The notes below the pieces were generated by a model. That model saw only the letters and a program-made list of their open reading frames with translations. It made no database searches and was not told the origin of the DNA. Positions 17,601 through 25,446 of a stretch of 64,000 bases of DNA are shown in pieces. The DNA lies in contig JACPNX010000021.1 in the NCBI GenBank assembly GCA_016185275.1, positions 1 to 64,000 of the forward strand, given 5' to 3'. The position numbers were made by a program, and so were the translations under genes. This stretch comes from Actinomycetota bacterium. GTDB taxonomy: Bacteria > Actinomycetota > Acidimicrobiia > Acidimicrobiales > Iamiaceae. Numbering within the stretch: the first letter of the stretch is position 1; the number at the start of each line of letters is the position of its first letter.

Positions 17601-19102
17601 TGGGCCAGGCGGGCGAATGGGTCGCCTACGAGTCGGCCAAGCCCATCGCGTTCGACCGCATGGACCTGCGGGTCGTGGCCGACGGTCGCCACTCGGTGCC
17701 GACCAGAGTGCGCGTCGAAGCCGACGGTCGCCCGGTGGCCACGCTGACCCTGCCGGCGGTGACCGATCAGGCCCGCAAGGATGCCACCACGCTGGTGCCG
17801 CTCCGCCTGCCCCGGACGGTGCGGGCCGGGTCGATCAAGGTGGTGGTCGAGGCCACCCGCCCGGTCCAGACCCGTGACTGGATCTCGGGCGCCACGGTCG
17901 AGATGCCGGTCGGCCTGGCCGAGCTCGGCATCCCGGGGCTACAGGTCACGCAACCGCAGGGTCGGTTCGACGATCGGTGCCGGGCTCTGGTGAGCGCGGA
18001 CCGCAACCGGGTCGGCCTTCGGGTCGGCGGGACGATCGCCGATGCGCTCGCCGGCCGTGCCCTACCGGCGCGTCCGTGCGACGTCGCGGGCGGCCTGCGC
18101 CTGGGCGAGGGCCTGAGCCTCGGGGCCGGCGCACATGTGCTGCGCACCAGCGAAGGCAAGGTCGGCGGGCTCGACGTCGACCAGCTGGTCCTGCGCTCGA
18201 CGGCGCGAGGAGCCGCCGACCCGGGAGCCGGCGCCCTGGTGCCCGAGCGGGCCCGCCCGGAGGTGCGGGTGGTCGGCGGTGGCCGCACTCGGATGCGGGT
18301 CGTGGTGGGAGCCCGGGCCGGGGCCACCTGGCTGGTGCTCGGGCAGAGCCAGAACGCCGGCTGGCGGGCGACGGCCGGCGGCCGTGACCTCGGGCCGTCC
18401 ACGCTCGTCGACGGCTATGCCAACGGGTGGCTGCTGCCGGCCGGAACCGGTCCCGTCACCGTCGATCTCCGGTGGACGCCACAGCGGGTCGTCTGGGGCG
18501 CGATCGCGGTTTCGGTGCTGGCCGTGGCTGCTTGCCTGGTGCTCCTGGCGCTCGGGTGGTGGAAGCGCCGGGGCCGGGTGCTCGTACCTCCGCTGGGCGA
18601 CCAGCCACTCCCGCTGGACCTGCGCCGGGCCTGGCGATCGAGCGGCGCGCCACCCTCGTGGAGGGCGACGCTGCTGGCCGCGATCCTCACCGGCGCCGGC
18701 GCCGCGCTCGTGATCGGTGCGGCGGCCGGGCTGGTGGCGGCTCTCGCTGCGCTCGCGGTGTGCCGGCTGCGCCGAGCGCGCGCGGTGACGGCCCTGTTGC
18801 CCGCCGGACTGCTCATGCTGGCCGGCCTGTACACGGTTGCCCGGCAGGTGCGGCACCGGCTGCCTCCGGGCTTCGACTGGACGACCTACTTCACGCTCGT
18901 CGAGCCGGTGGCCTACATGGTCGCCCCCCTGCTGCTGCTGGAGCTGGTGGTCGAGCGGCTGTGGTCGGGACGGCTGTGGTCGGGGCGGCGGGCGGCGGCC
19001 GGGGGCGCGGGCACGGCGCCCGAGGGGGTGCAGGCGCCGGCCGCGAGCCTCACACGGCCCTCAGCCAGCCGCCGCTCGGTTCCGCCTCGCGCCGAAACGT
19101 AA
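14624..19102 (+). CDS. aftD: AftD-type alpha-(1->3)-arabinofuranosyltransferase
   Basis: 1,492 residues. The N-terminal GT-C membrane core (about 1-430) begins TAAPARLRAWAPTAALAAV and has GADTKSYLYLDPDRLLG, MWDPNIGLGTVTHQNIGYLW and MGPYYWAFQHLG, all characteristic of AftD. The large extracytoplasmic middle contains two discoidin-like carbohydrate-binding segments (NAVDGDPSTAWST about 745; SAIDGDPATHWSPGF about 980). C-terminal membrane helices lie about 1285-1310 and 1340-1450. In mycobacteria AftD branches the arabinan of arabinogalactan and lipoarabinomannan using decaprenyl-phosphoryl-arabinose, made by the DPPR synthase route at 1.5 kb. The TTG start overlaps the GT4 stop. The stop codon lies inside a repeat element, and the last residues (SRRSVPPRAET) are encoded by it. 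Confidence 0.9.
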   Translation: MTAAPARLRAWAPTAALAAVTYVPLLLTHRGMVGADTKSYLYLDPDRLLGRAAAMWDPNIGLGTVTHQNIGYLWPMGPYYWAFQHLGVPDWIAQRLWLGSIIFLAGLGVRYLMRTLGQQGPQVVASMFLYAFTPYVLTLAARLSVILLPFAGLPWLIALTIRAARERSWVHPAAFALIITTIGSSNATALILAGFGPVLWLPFAVRVQREISLRDALATVVRIGVLTTAASLWWISGLWAQGKFGIDILKYTETARTVADSSTPPEVLRGLGYWFFYGGDKLGPWIEPSREYTQNPPLILLTYLIPSLALLGAGLLRWRYRAYFVVLAVVGLVAAVGAHPWGSSPPWGRAVAAFLQTRAGFAMRSLPRAVPLVALAFAVLAGAGLAALGAWARRTLLPAAGATAAIAVLALPPLWTGNMVAQNLQRPEKVPAYWVQAAAWLQARDRGAGGWRTRVLEVPGSDFASYRWGSTVDPITPGLMDRPYVARELIPYGSPPSADLLNAFDRQMQESVLDPRAIAPVARLMGVGDIVQRADLAYERYNLARPRQVYQVLRAAPGLGRPRGFGPAGPNIPDPLLPLQDEVELASPPTLPDPRPVTVFPVKGAPSIVRAASADTPVVLAGDGEGVVDLAGAGLLRGDEVILSSAWFAAAPDALARELRRPGAVLVVTDTNRRAARRWGTVRETNGATERAGQRPLVPDPSDNRLDVFPAAGDDSRTVVEQRGGVRADATSYGNPVSYTPESRPANAVDGDPSTAWSTAAFASAIGERLLLTYQRPRTTDRITLQQFDSGVQNRWITKVRLRFDDGKPVDVALGDASRRAPGATLRFPSRTFRKLSIEIRATDPGRMDSYQTASGVGFADVRLGSGDRRLDEVVRLPRDLLDTAGTASASRALAIVLTRQRTTATSGLRSDEELRIARSFTLPTTRSFGISATVRLDPRAPEGVIDRLLGIPPAARGGVDGSSSRRQPGDPLARATSAIDGDPATHWSPGFLGQAGEWVAYESAKPIAFDRMDLRVVADGRHSVPTRVRVEADGRPVATLTLPAVTDQARKDATTLVPLRLPRTVRAGSIKVVVEATRPVQTRDWISGATVEMPVGLAELGIPGLQVTQPQGRFDDRCRALVSADRNRVGLRVGGTIADALAGRALPARPCDVAGGLRLGEGLSLGAGAHVLRTSEGKVGGLDVDQLVLRSTARGAADPGAGALVPERARPEVRVVGGGRTRMRVVVGARAGATWLVLGQSQNAGWRATAGGRDLGPSTLVDGYANGWLLPAGTGPVTVDLRWTPQRVVWGAIAVSVLAVAACLVLLALGWWKRRGRVLVPPLGDQPLPLDLRRAWRSSGAPPSWRATLLAAILTGAGAALVIGAAAGLVAALAALAVCRLRRARAVTALLPAGLLMLAGLYTVARQVRHRLPPGFDWTTYFTLVEPVAYMVAPLLLLELVVERLWSGRLWSGRRAAAGGAGTAPEGVQAPAASLTRPSASRRSVPPRAET

Positions 19103-19112
19103 GGCGGAACCG
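19077..19112. terminator. Perfect 11-bp stem hairpin at the 3' end of aftD
   Basis: CGGTTCCGCCT (19077-19087) and AGGCGGAACCG (19102-19112) are exact inverted repeats around a 14-nt loop that holds the aftD stop codon. There is no T-run, as is common in high-GC actinomycetes. The left arm and loop also form a copy of the dyad element found five more times downstream. Confidence 0.5.
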
Positions 19113-19130
19113 GGGGTCGGGGCGCGGGTC

Positions 19131-19165
19131 GCGGTTGCGGCTGCGGTTGCGGCTGCGGTTGCGGC
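19131..19165. repeat. Microsatellite, GCGGTT-GCGGCT alternation
   Basis: Three GCGGTT and two GCGGCT hexamers alternate in tandem, giving a 12-bp period, and pass into GCGGGTC/GCGGTC variants up to about 19190. Confidence 0.7.
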
Positions 19166-19330
19166 GCGGGTCGCGGTCGCGGCCCGGGTCGCTCGACGGG
19201 CCCGTTGTCGAGACGAGCCCGCGCCGATGACACAGGCAACACATCGGTCGATTCCGCGTCGCGACGAAAGGTGGGCGGTACCGGTGGCCGGTGGCCGGTG
19301 CCGGTGCGGATGCCGCAGCCGTTGCTGGCA

Positions 19331-19640
19331 CCGGCGCGGATGCCGTTCGATGCGGCAGCCGCTGCCGGCGCCCGGGTGCGTGGTGGAGACGGGCGCGGCG
19401 GCGGGATGGGGTCGGTCGATTCCGCGTCGCGCCGAAACGACGGGGGGTGACCGCCAGCTCGCGCTTGCGCGGGAGTCGGCCCGAGCCGGCGCGGATGCCG
19501 TTCGATGCCGCAGCCGTTGCCGGCGCCCGGGTGCGTGGTGGAGACGGGCGCGGCGGCGGGATGGGGTCGGTCGATTCCGCGTCGCGCCGAAACGACGGCC
19601 GGTGACCGCCAGCTCGCGCTCGCGGGGGAGTCGGCCTGAG
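19331..19640. repeat. 155-bp direct tandem duplication
   Basis: Unit A (19331-19485) and unit B (19486-19640) lie directly head to tail and differ at only a handful of bases. Each begins CCGGCGCGGATGCCGTTCGA and contains one dyad element. A partial, more diverged unit lies upstream (about 19246-19330). Confidence 0.9.
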
Positions 19641-19665
19641 CCGCTGCGGACACGGCGTGCAAGGT

Positions 19666-19875
19666 GGTTTCGGCGGGACGCGGAATCCTGGGCACGGCCG
19701 CGGGACTGATCCGGACGGATCGGGACTGACCGTGGCCGGAGGCGCCCGACGTCGTATGACGGGCGGGCGCGGGCGCGGGCGGAAGGTGCCTGTGGGCGGA
19801 CGGTTTCGGCGGGACGCGGAATCCTGGGCACGGTCGCGGGACTGATCGGGACGGATCGGGGTCGGAGGCGCCCCG
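19666..19875. repeat. Second repeat pair, inverted relative to the 155-bp units
   Basis: Two units (about 19666-19747 and 19802-19874, offset 136 bp) each begin GGTTTCGGCGGGACGCGGAA and continue TCCTGGGCACGG, then GCGGGACTGATC and GGAGGCGCCC. Their first 21 bases are the reverse complement, with one mismatch, of the element in the 155-bp units, so pairs at 19575 and 19669 could fold into a long stem. Confidence 0.85.
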
Positions 19876-19908
19876 GGGTTGCCCGACCGGGCCGGAGGTG
19901 CCGCCGGG

Positions 19909-19936
19909 TTGACTGAGGGGCGGGCGTCGGTAGTGT
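19909..19936 (+). promoter_or_regulatory. Promoter of the alpha-mannosidase gene
   Basis: A -35 TTGACT (19909-19914), a 16-nt spacer and a -10 TAGTGT (19931-19936) predict a start near 19943 and a leader of about 55 nt before GTG 19999. Confidence 0.55.
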
Positions 19937-19968
19937 CGCCCGCCGGCGACCACGCCCGCCGGCGACCA
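19937..19968 (+). repeat. 16-bp tandem repeat in the mannosidase leader
   Basis: CGCCCGCCGGCGACCA occurs twice in direct tandem immediately after the -10, followed by CGCCCGG. It overlaps the predicted transcription start and could be a regulator site or simple slippage. Confidence 0.6.
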
Positions 19969-19998
19969 CGCCCGGCATCCGACTCAGGGGGAACGCGA

Positions 19999-22900
19999 GT
20001 GCACGACGACCGGCTCCTGGTCGAGGCCCGGCTGCGGCGGGTGGTGGACGAGCGCATCCGTCCCGCCGTGCGACCCGCCCGCCGGCGCCTCGCTGTCGAG
20101 GCCTGGGAGGCGCCCGGTGACCCGGTCCCGGTGGGCCGAGCGCTCGCCGCGCCCTACTCCCCTGTGTCGGTCGGCGACCCGTTCGGCCGGCCGTGGGGCA
20201 CGACGTGGTTCCGCATGACCGATGAGGTCCCCAAGGAGTGGTCGCGCCAGCGCGTCGAGGCGGTCGTCGACCTGTCGTTCTCGGACCTGCCCGGCTTCCA
20301 GGCCGAGGCGACGCTGTGGGGGCCGCTGGACGGCAGCGCCGAGATCGGACCGATGCGGGGCATCCACCCGCTGAACCACGACATCGCCGTGGCCGACCCG
20401 GCCGCGGGCGGCGAGCGGGTCGAGCTGCTGATCGAGGCCGCGTCGAACCCGAACCTCACCGCGCACCGACCGTCGCCCCTGTCGGACATCACGACCTCCG
20501 GCAACACGCCGATCTACCGCCTCACCGCCGCGGACCTCGTCGTCGTCGACGTCACCGTGTACGAGCTCCTCCACGACGTGCGCGCCGTCACCCGCCTGAT
20601 GCGCCAGCTTCCACTGGACGGCTCCCGCCGCCACGAGCTGCTGCGGGCGCTCGAGCGCATGCTCGACGCCCTCACCCTCGACGACGTCGCCACGACCGCC
20701 GCCGCGGCACGAGCCGAGCTGGCCGGCGTGATGGGCCGGCCGGCCAGCGCGAGCGCGCATCGCCTCAGCGCCATCGGCCACGCGCACATCGACTCGGCAT
20801 GGCTGTGGCCGATACGGGAGACGAAGCGCAAGTGCGTGCGCTCCTTTGCCAACGTCCTCGATCTGATGGACCGCTATCCCGAGCTGCGCTTCGCCTGCTC
20901 CTCGGCCGCGCAGCACGACTGGATCCGAGAGGAGCAGCCGGCGCTGTTCGAGCGGATCCGCAAGCGCGCGGCCGAAGGCAGGTGGGTGCCGGTGGGCGGC
21001 ATGTGGGTCGAGCCCGACGTCAACCTGCCGAGCGGCGAGAGCCTCATCCGCCAGATCACCTACGGGCAACGGTTCTTCGCCGAGTACTTCGGCGCGCCGT
21101 GCACCGAGATCTGGATCCCCGACGTGTTCGGCTACAGCGGCGCGCTGCCGCAGATCGCCTGCCACGGCGGTCTCGGCCGCTTCCTCACGCAGAAGATGTC
21201 GTGGAACAAGGTGAACCGCTTCCCCCACTCGACGTTCTGGTGGGAGGGCATCGACGGCTCCGCGGTGTTCACCCACTTCCCGCCCGTCGAGACGTACGGG
21301 GCGATCCTGCACCCGGCCCAGCACGCCCACGCCGAGGCGACGTTCGCGGAGAAGGGTCGCGCCACCCGGTCGCTGCTGCCGTTCGGCTTCGGCGACGGCG
21401 GCGGCGGCCCCACGCGGGACATGCTCGAGCAGTACCGGCGCCTGCGCGACATCGAAGGCGGCCCGCGCATCGAGATCGAGTCACCGCGCGAGTTCTTCGA
21501 CGCGGCCATCGCCGAGTATCCCGACGCGCCCCGCTGGGTCGGGGAGCTGTACTTCGAGACCCATCGCGGCACGTACACGAGCCAGGCCCGCACCAAGCAG
21601 GGCAACCGGCGATGCGAGCTGCTGCTGCGCGAGGCCGAGCTGTGGTCCGCGCTGGCCTTCGGCGGGACCGCGGCGGGCGGCTACCCGAAGCAGGCTCTCG
21701 ACCGGATCTGGAAGACCGTGCTGCTGCACCAGTTCCACGACATCCTCCCGGGCTCGTCCATCGCCTGGGTGCATCGCGAGGCGGAGGCGACGTACGCCCG
21801 CCTGCGCGACGAGCTGGGCGGGCTCATCGAGACCGCCCTGGCCACCATCGCCGGCCAGCCCACGGCGGTGGTCGCCAACGCCGCCCCGCACGATCGCGAC
21901 GAAGTGGTGGCCGTCCCCGCGGTCGTCGCCACCGACCTCCCGGCCGATGCCACGCAGCCGTTGGCCGACGGCAGGGTCGCGGTCCGCCTCGCCGTCCCGG
22001 CCATGACGGTCCGCCCGATCGCCGGCGCTGTGGTGCACCCGGCCGGCGGCTCCCCGGCCCGGCCCGTGAACGTGACCGAGGCAGCGGCCGGGGAGACGGC
22101 CGGGGAGCGGGCCGGCATCGTGGTCGACAACGGCGTGCTGCGCGTCGAGATCGACCGAGCCGACGGCCTGTGCACCTCGATCCTGTCGGCCGGGCGGGAG
22201 GTGCTCGTGGCCGGCAGCCGCGGCAACCTCCTCCAGCTGCACCCCGACCTGCCCGCCGAGTACGACGCCTGGGACCTCGACCCCTGGTACCGCCGCCAGG
22301 TCACCGACCTCGACGGCGTGGACGCCCTCGACGTGCTCGACGCCGGACCACTGGTCGCCCGGGTGCGGGTGCGGCGTACGTTCCGCTCCTCGTCGGTCAC
22401 GCAGACCTACGAGCTGCGCGCCGCCAGCCCCCGGCTGGACATCCGCACCGAGCTCGACTGGCACGAGCGTGACCACGTGCTCAAGGCGGCGTTCCCCCTC
22501 GACGTCCACACCGACCACCTGACCCGCGAGATCCAGTTCGGCCACGTCAGCAGCGCCATCCACACCAACACGAGCTGGGACGCGGCCCGGTTCGAGGTGT
22601 GCGCCCATCGCTGGGTCGACGCATCCGAGCCGGGGTTCGGCGTGGCCCTGCTCAACGACGGCCGCTACGGCCACGACGCCACCCGCACCCGTACACCCGA
22701 CGACCGCCCCGCCACGACGGTGCGGCTCACATTGCTGCGCGGCGCCCAGTACCCCGATCCCCACGCCGACGAGGGCCGGCACCTCGTCACCTACGCGCTG
22801 ATGCCCCACGCCGGCGACCTCGGCCACGGCGGCGTTGTGGAGGAGGCGTACCGGCTGAACCTGCCGATGCGCGTCGCCGGTGCGGCCGAGGCGGCGGCTC

Positions 22901-23295
22901 GGTCCGACACGGCGACGCCGGGGACCCTGGCGACTCCCGCGATCCCGCCGACCGGGCCGACCCCGGCCCCGCCGGCCACGCCGGCCACGCCGGCCACGCC
23001 GGCTTCCCGGGACCGGTGGCTGGTGCGCAGCGAGCACCCGGGCGTCGTGGTGGAGGCGGTGAAGGCGGCCGACGACGGCTCGGGCGACGTCATCGTGCGC
23101 TGCTACGAGGCCTGGGGCGCGCGGTCGCCGCTGCGGTTGCGCCTCGCGTCGGCGCCGGCGACCGTGTCGGTGGTCGACCTGCTGGAGGAGCCCAGCGGGC
23201 ACGTACCGACCGTGCCCCTCGGCGTCGACGGCGCCGAGGTCCGCGGCGAGCTCCGCCCGTTCCAGCTCGTCACGTTGCGGCTGACGGCGCGCTGA
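19999..23295 (+). CDS. GH38 alpha-mannosidase
   Basis: 1,098 residues from GTG 19999, with AGGGGG about 10 nt upstream. The GH38 catalytic domain (about 250-560) has the zinc ligands of GHAHIDSAWLWP, the catalytic Asp region EIWIPDVFGYSGALPQI, and HQFHDILPGSSI carrying a further ligand. An N-terminal beta domain and C-terminal mannosidase beta-sandwich domains surround it. There is no signal peptide, so it is probably cytoplasmic. Near residues 965-1005 an Ala/Pro/Thr linker is coded by a short tandem CCGGCCACG-type repeat. It removes alpha-linked mannose from glycans or oligosaccharides. Its place between the envelope glycan locus and the glucan operon suggests glycan turnover, which is inference. 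Confidence 0.9.
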   Translation: MHDDRLLVEARLRRVVDERIRPAVRPARRRLAVEAWEAPGDPVPVGRALAAPYSPVSVGDPFGRPWGTTWFRMTDEVPKEWSRQRVEAVVDLSFSDLPGFQAEATLWGPLDGSAEIGPMRGIHPLNHDIAVADPAAGGERVELLIEAASNPNLTAHRPSPLSDITTSGNTPIYRLTAADLVVVDVTVYELLHDVRAVTRLMRQLPLDGSRRHELLRALERMLDALTLDDVATTAAAARAELAGVMGRPASASAHRLSAIGHAHIDSAWLWPIRETKRKCVRSFANVLDLMDRYPELRFACSSAAQHDWIREEQPALFERIRKRAAEGRWVPVGGMWVEPDVNLPSGESLIRQITYGQRFFAEYFGAPCTEIWIPDVFGYSGALPQIACHGGLGRFLTQKMSWNKVNRFPHSTFWWEGIDGSAVFTHFPPVETYGAILHPAQHAHAEATFAEKGRATRSLLPFGFGDGGGGPTRDMLEQYRRLRDIEGGPRIEIESPREFFDAAIAEYPDAPRWVGELYFETHRGTYTSQARTKQGNRRCELLLREAELWSALAFGGTAAGGYPKQALDRIWKTVLLHQFHDILPGSSIAWVHREAEATYARLRDELGGLIETALATIAGQPTAVVANAAPHDRDEVVAVPAVVATDLPADATQPLADGRVAVRLAVPAMTVRPIAGAVVHPAGGSPARPVNVTEAAAGETAGERAGIVVDNGVLRVEIDRADGLCTSILSAGREVLVAGSRGNLLQLHPDLPAEYDAWDLDPWYRRQVTDLDGVDALDVLDAGPLVARVRVRRTFRSSSVTQTYELRAASPRLDIRTELDWHERDHVLKAAFPLDVHTDHLTREIQFGHVSSAIHTNTSWDAARFEVCAHRWVDASEPGFGVALLNDGRYGHDATRTRTPDDRPATTVRLTLLRGAQYPDPHADEGRHLVTYALMPHAGDLGHGGVVEEAYRLNLPMRVAGAAEAAARSDTATPGTLATPAIPPTGPTPAPPATPATPATPASRDRWLVRSEHPGVVVEAVKAADDGSGDVIVRCYEAWGARSPLRLRLASAPATVSVVDLLEEPSGHVPTVPLGVDGAEVRGELRPFQLVTLRLTAR

Positions 23296-23395
23296 GCCCC
23301 TGCGCGTGACGCGCCTCGGTAGGCCGTTCGACCCGTTCTGCGGCCGACCACCCAGGTCGGCTCGCCCGTAACCGACAAGGAGGGGCGATGCCCCG

Positions 23396-25384
23396 ATGAC
23401 CGCCACCGCCGAGAAGCGACCACTGGGTCCCCAGGGCAAGGCGCGCGCCCGTCGCGGCCGGGGGGCGCCCGCCGGCACCGCGCCCGGCGCGAGGCCCCAT
23501 CGTCGCGGCAGCACCTTCGGTGCCCGGGTGCGCTACCGGTTCGACAACACGCTCGCGCGCGGTCCGGTCGTGGTCATCGTCTACCTCGGCCTGCTCAGCG
23601 CGGCGGTCGTGCTCGTCGGCGCGGTCCTCGCCACCGCCGCATCGATGTCGTTCGGTGGTGGACGCGGCGGCGGCTTCGCCGAGGGCGTGTGGCAGACCCT
23701 GCTGCGGACGCTCGACTCGGGATCGTTCGCCGCCGACGTCGCCTGGCCCACGCGCATCCTCGGCCTGGTGGTCACGCTGCTCGGCATCTTCCTGGCCGGC
23801 TCGCTCATCGGTCTCATCGCCAACGCCGTCGACCAGCGGGTCGAGGCGCTGCGGCGGGGACGCAACGCCGTGGTGGAGGCCGGCCACACGCTCATCCTCG
23901 GATGGTCGCCCCAGGTGCCGCGCATCGTCGCCGAGCTCGTGGTGGCGAACGAGAGCGAGCGGCGCGCCTGCGTCGTCGTGCTGGCGCCCGTTGACGCGGT
24001 GGCCATGGACGAGCAGATCCGGTCCCGCGTCGGCGACCTGCGCACCACCAGGCTCGTGTGCCGCAACGGCGAGACCGCGGTGCTGGCGGACCTCGAGCGG
24101 GTCGCGGTCCGCGATGCCCGCTCCATCGTGGTGGTGCGCGGCGACGACGGTGATGCCGGCGTCGTGAAGGCGGTCCTGGCCGTGCGGGCCCTCGACCCCG
24201 ACCACGCCGGCGCGCACGTCGTCGCCGAGGTGGCCGAGGCCGACCATGCCCGCACGCTGCGCAGCGTGAGCGGCGGGCGGGTGCTCACCGTGTCGAGCGA
24301 CGACGTCGTCGCCGAGGTGACCGCGCAGGCCTGCCTCCGGAGCGGTCTCGCGGCGGTCTTCACCGAGCTGCTCGACTTCGACGGCGACGAGCTGTACTTC
24401 AGCGACGTGCCCCCCGAGCTCGCCGGGCGCAGCTACGCCGACGCGCTCCTGGCCTTCGCGGCGTGCTCCGTCGTCGGCGTGGCCGGACCCGGCGGGGTCG
24501 AGCTGAACCCGCCGCCCGAGCGGCCGGTGCGCCAGGGCGAACAGGTCATCGTGGTGGCCGAGGACGACACGGCCGTGCACTGCACCGGTCTTCCCACCGT
24601 CGACGTTCCACCGCGCCCCGAAGGCGAGGCCACGCCCCCGGGGCCCGTCCACATCGCGATGGTCGGGTGGAGCGAGTTCGGAGCGAAGGTCCTGCGCGAG
24701 CTCGACGGGTTCCTCGTGCCAGGTTCGCGTGTTGATGTCGTGGTCGACGCCGACCTCGTGGAGCCGCAGTCCCTCGACGGCCTGGCCCTGACCAACGCCG
24801 AGGTCTCCGTGCGGGCCGGTGATGGTGGCCCAGACCACCTGCTGGAGCTGGCCGCCGACGCGCCCGACCAGGTCATCGTCCTCGGGTACCGCGATGTCCT
24901 CGGCGTGGACGACGCCGACGCACGCACGCTCCTGACCCTGCTGACGCTCCGGCAGGCGTGGCCGGCCGGCACGTCGGACGTGCGTATCGTCGCCGAGCTC
25001 CTCGATCAGCGGAACCTCGCCCTGGCCGCCCCGACCGGGGTCGACGACCTGATCGTCAGCGATGCGCTGGCCAGCCTCCTCATCACCCAGCTCGCCGAGC
25101 ATGCCGGGCTGCAGGCCGTGTTCGACGACCTGTTCGACCCGGACGGCGCGGTCGTCGACCTGCTTCCCGCGACGGCGATCGTGCCCGCGGTGCCGCTGCC
25201 GTGGGGCGCCGTGGTCGCCGCGACGTCCGCGCAGGGAGGTTCCGCGTTCGGCTACCGGGTGGGCCGTACCGGCGAGGTCGTCGTCAACCCCGCCAAGGGT
25301 TCCGTCGTGACCCTCGGCGACGGCGACGAGGTGGTCGCCATCACGACGCGCGCGCCGGCCCCTGCGACGCCCACCGCCGCCTGA
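23396..25384 (+). CDS. CASTOR/POLLUX-like ion channel protein with RCK/TrkA-like domains
   Basis: 662 residues. A basic, disordered head (1-45) precedes a membrane helix VVVIVYLGLLSAAVVLVGAV, a pore-like stretch WQTLLRTLDSGSFA and a second helix ILGLVVTLLGIFLAGSL. The junction DQRVEALRRGRNAVVEAGH followed by TLILGWSPQVPRIVAEL is the hallmark of the CASTOR/POLLUX family, where two RCK-like nucleotide- or ion-binding domains follow (about 150-390 and 410-650; VHIAMVGWSEFGAKVLREL starts the second). Plant relatives are Ca2+- or K+-conducting channels; bacterial members are little studied. ATG 23396 is preceded by AAGGAGG and, 8 nt before, by an ATG of a 3-codon frame (ATG CCC CGA TGA) that overlaps it. 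Confidence 0.82.
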   Translation: MTATAEKRPLGPQGKARARRGRGAPAGTAPGARPHRRGSTFGARVRYRFDNTLARGPVVVIVYLGLLSAAVVLVGAVLATAASMSFGGGRGGGFAEGVWQTLLRTLDSGSFAADVAWPTRILGLVVTLLGIFLAGSLIGLIANAVDQRVEALRRGRNAVVEAGHTLILGWSPQVPRIVAELVVANESERRACVVVLAPVDAVAMDEQIRSRVGDLRTTRLVCRNGETAVLADLERVAVRDARSIVVVRGDDGDAGVVKAVLAVRALDPDHAGAHVVAEVAEADHARTLRSVSGGRVLTVSSDDVVAEVTAQACLRSGLAAVFTELLDFDGDELYFSDVPPELAGRSYADALLAFAACSVVGVAGPGGVELNPPPERPVRQGEQVIVVAEDDTAVHCTGLPTVDVPPRPEGEATPPGPVHIAMVGWSEFGAKVLRELDGFLVPGSRVDVVVDADLVEPQSLDGLALTNAEVSVRAGDGGPDHLLELAADAPDQVIVLGYRDVLGVDDADARTLLTLLTLRQAWPAGTSDVRIVAELLDQRNLALAAPTGVDDLIVSDALASLLITQLAEHAGLQAVFDDLFDPDGAVVDLLPATAIVPAVPLPWGAVVAATSAQGGSAFGYRVGRTGEVVVNPAKGSVVTLGDGDEVVAITTRAPAPATPTAA

Positions 25385-25446
25385 GCCACGCCGGCCGGGG
25401 CGCGCCGCACGGGTAGGCCGCGGCTCGTCGGGTAGGAAGGGTCTCC

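Larger units (their letters stand above)
19103..19998. other. Gene-free repeat island between aftD and the alpha-mannosidase gene
   Basis: About 900 bp in which I find no credible gene; open frames here are repeat-encoded and low-complexity. It holds a short 12-bp microsatellite, a 155-bp tandem duplication, a second pair of about 75-80-bp repeats, and six copies of a 17-bp dyad element (four in one orientation, two inverted). The final 100 bp carry the promoter and leader of the mannosidase gene. Confidence 0.8.

Noticed and set aside
19246-19875. CRISPR array in the repeat island
   Set aside because: Units are 136-155 bp with near-identical sequence throughout, lack unique 30-40-bp spacers, occur in two orientations, and no cas gene is nearby.
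19103-19998. Small open frames of 60-350 codons on both strands in the island
   Set aside because: They translate the repeats into Arg/Gly/Pro-rich text, differ between repeat copies, and have no ribosome sites.
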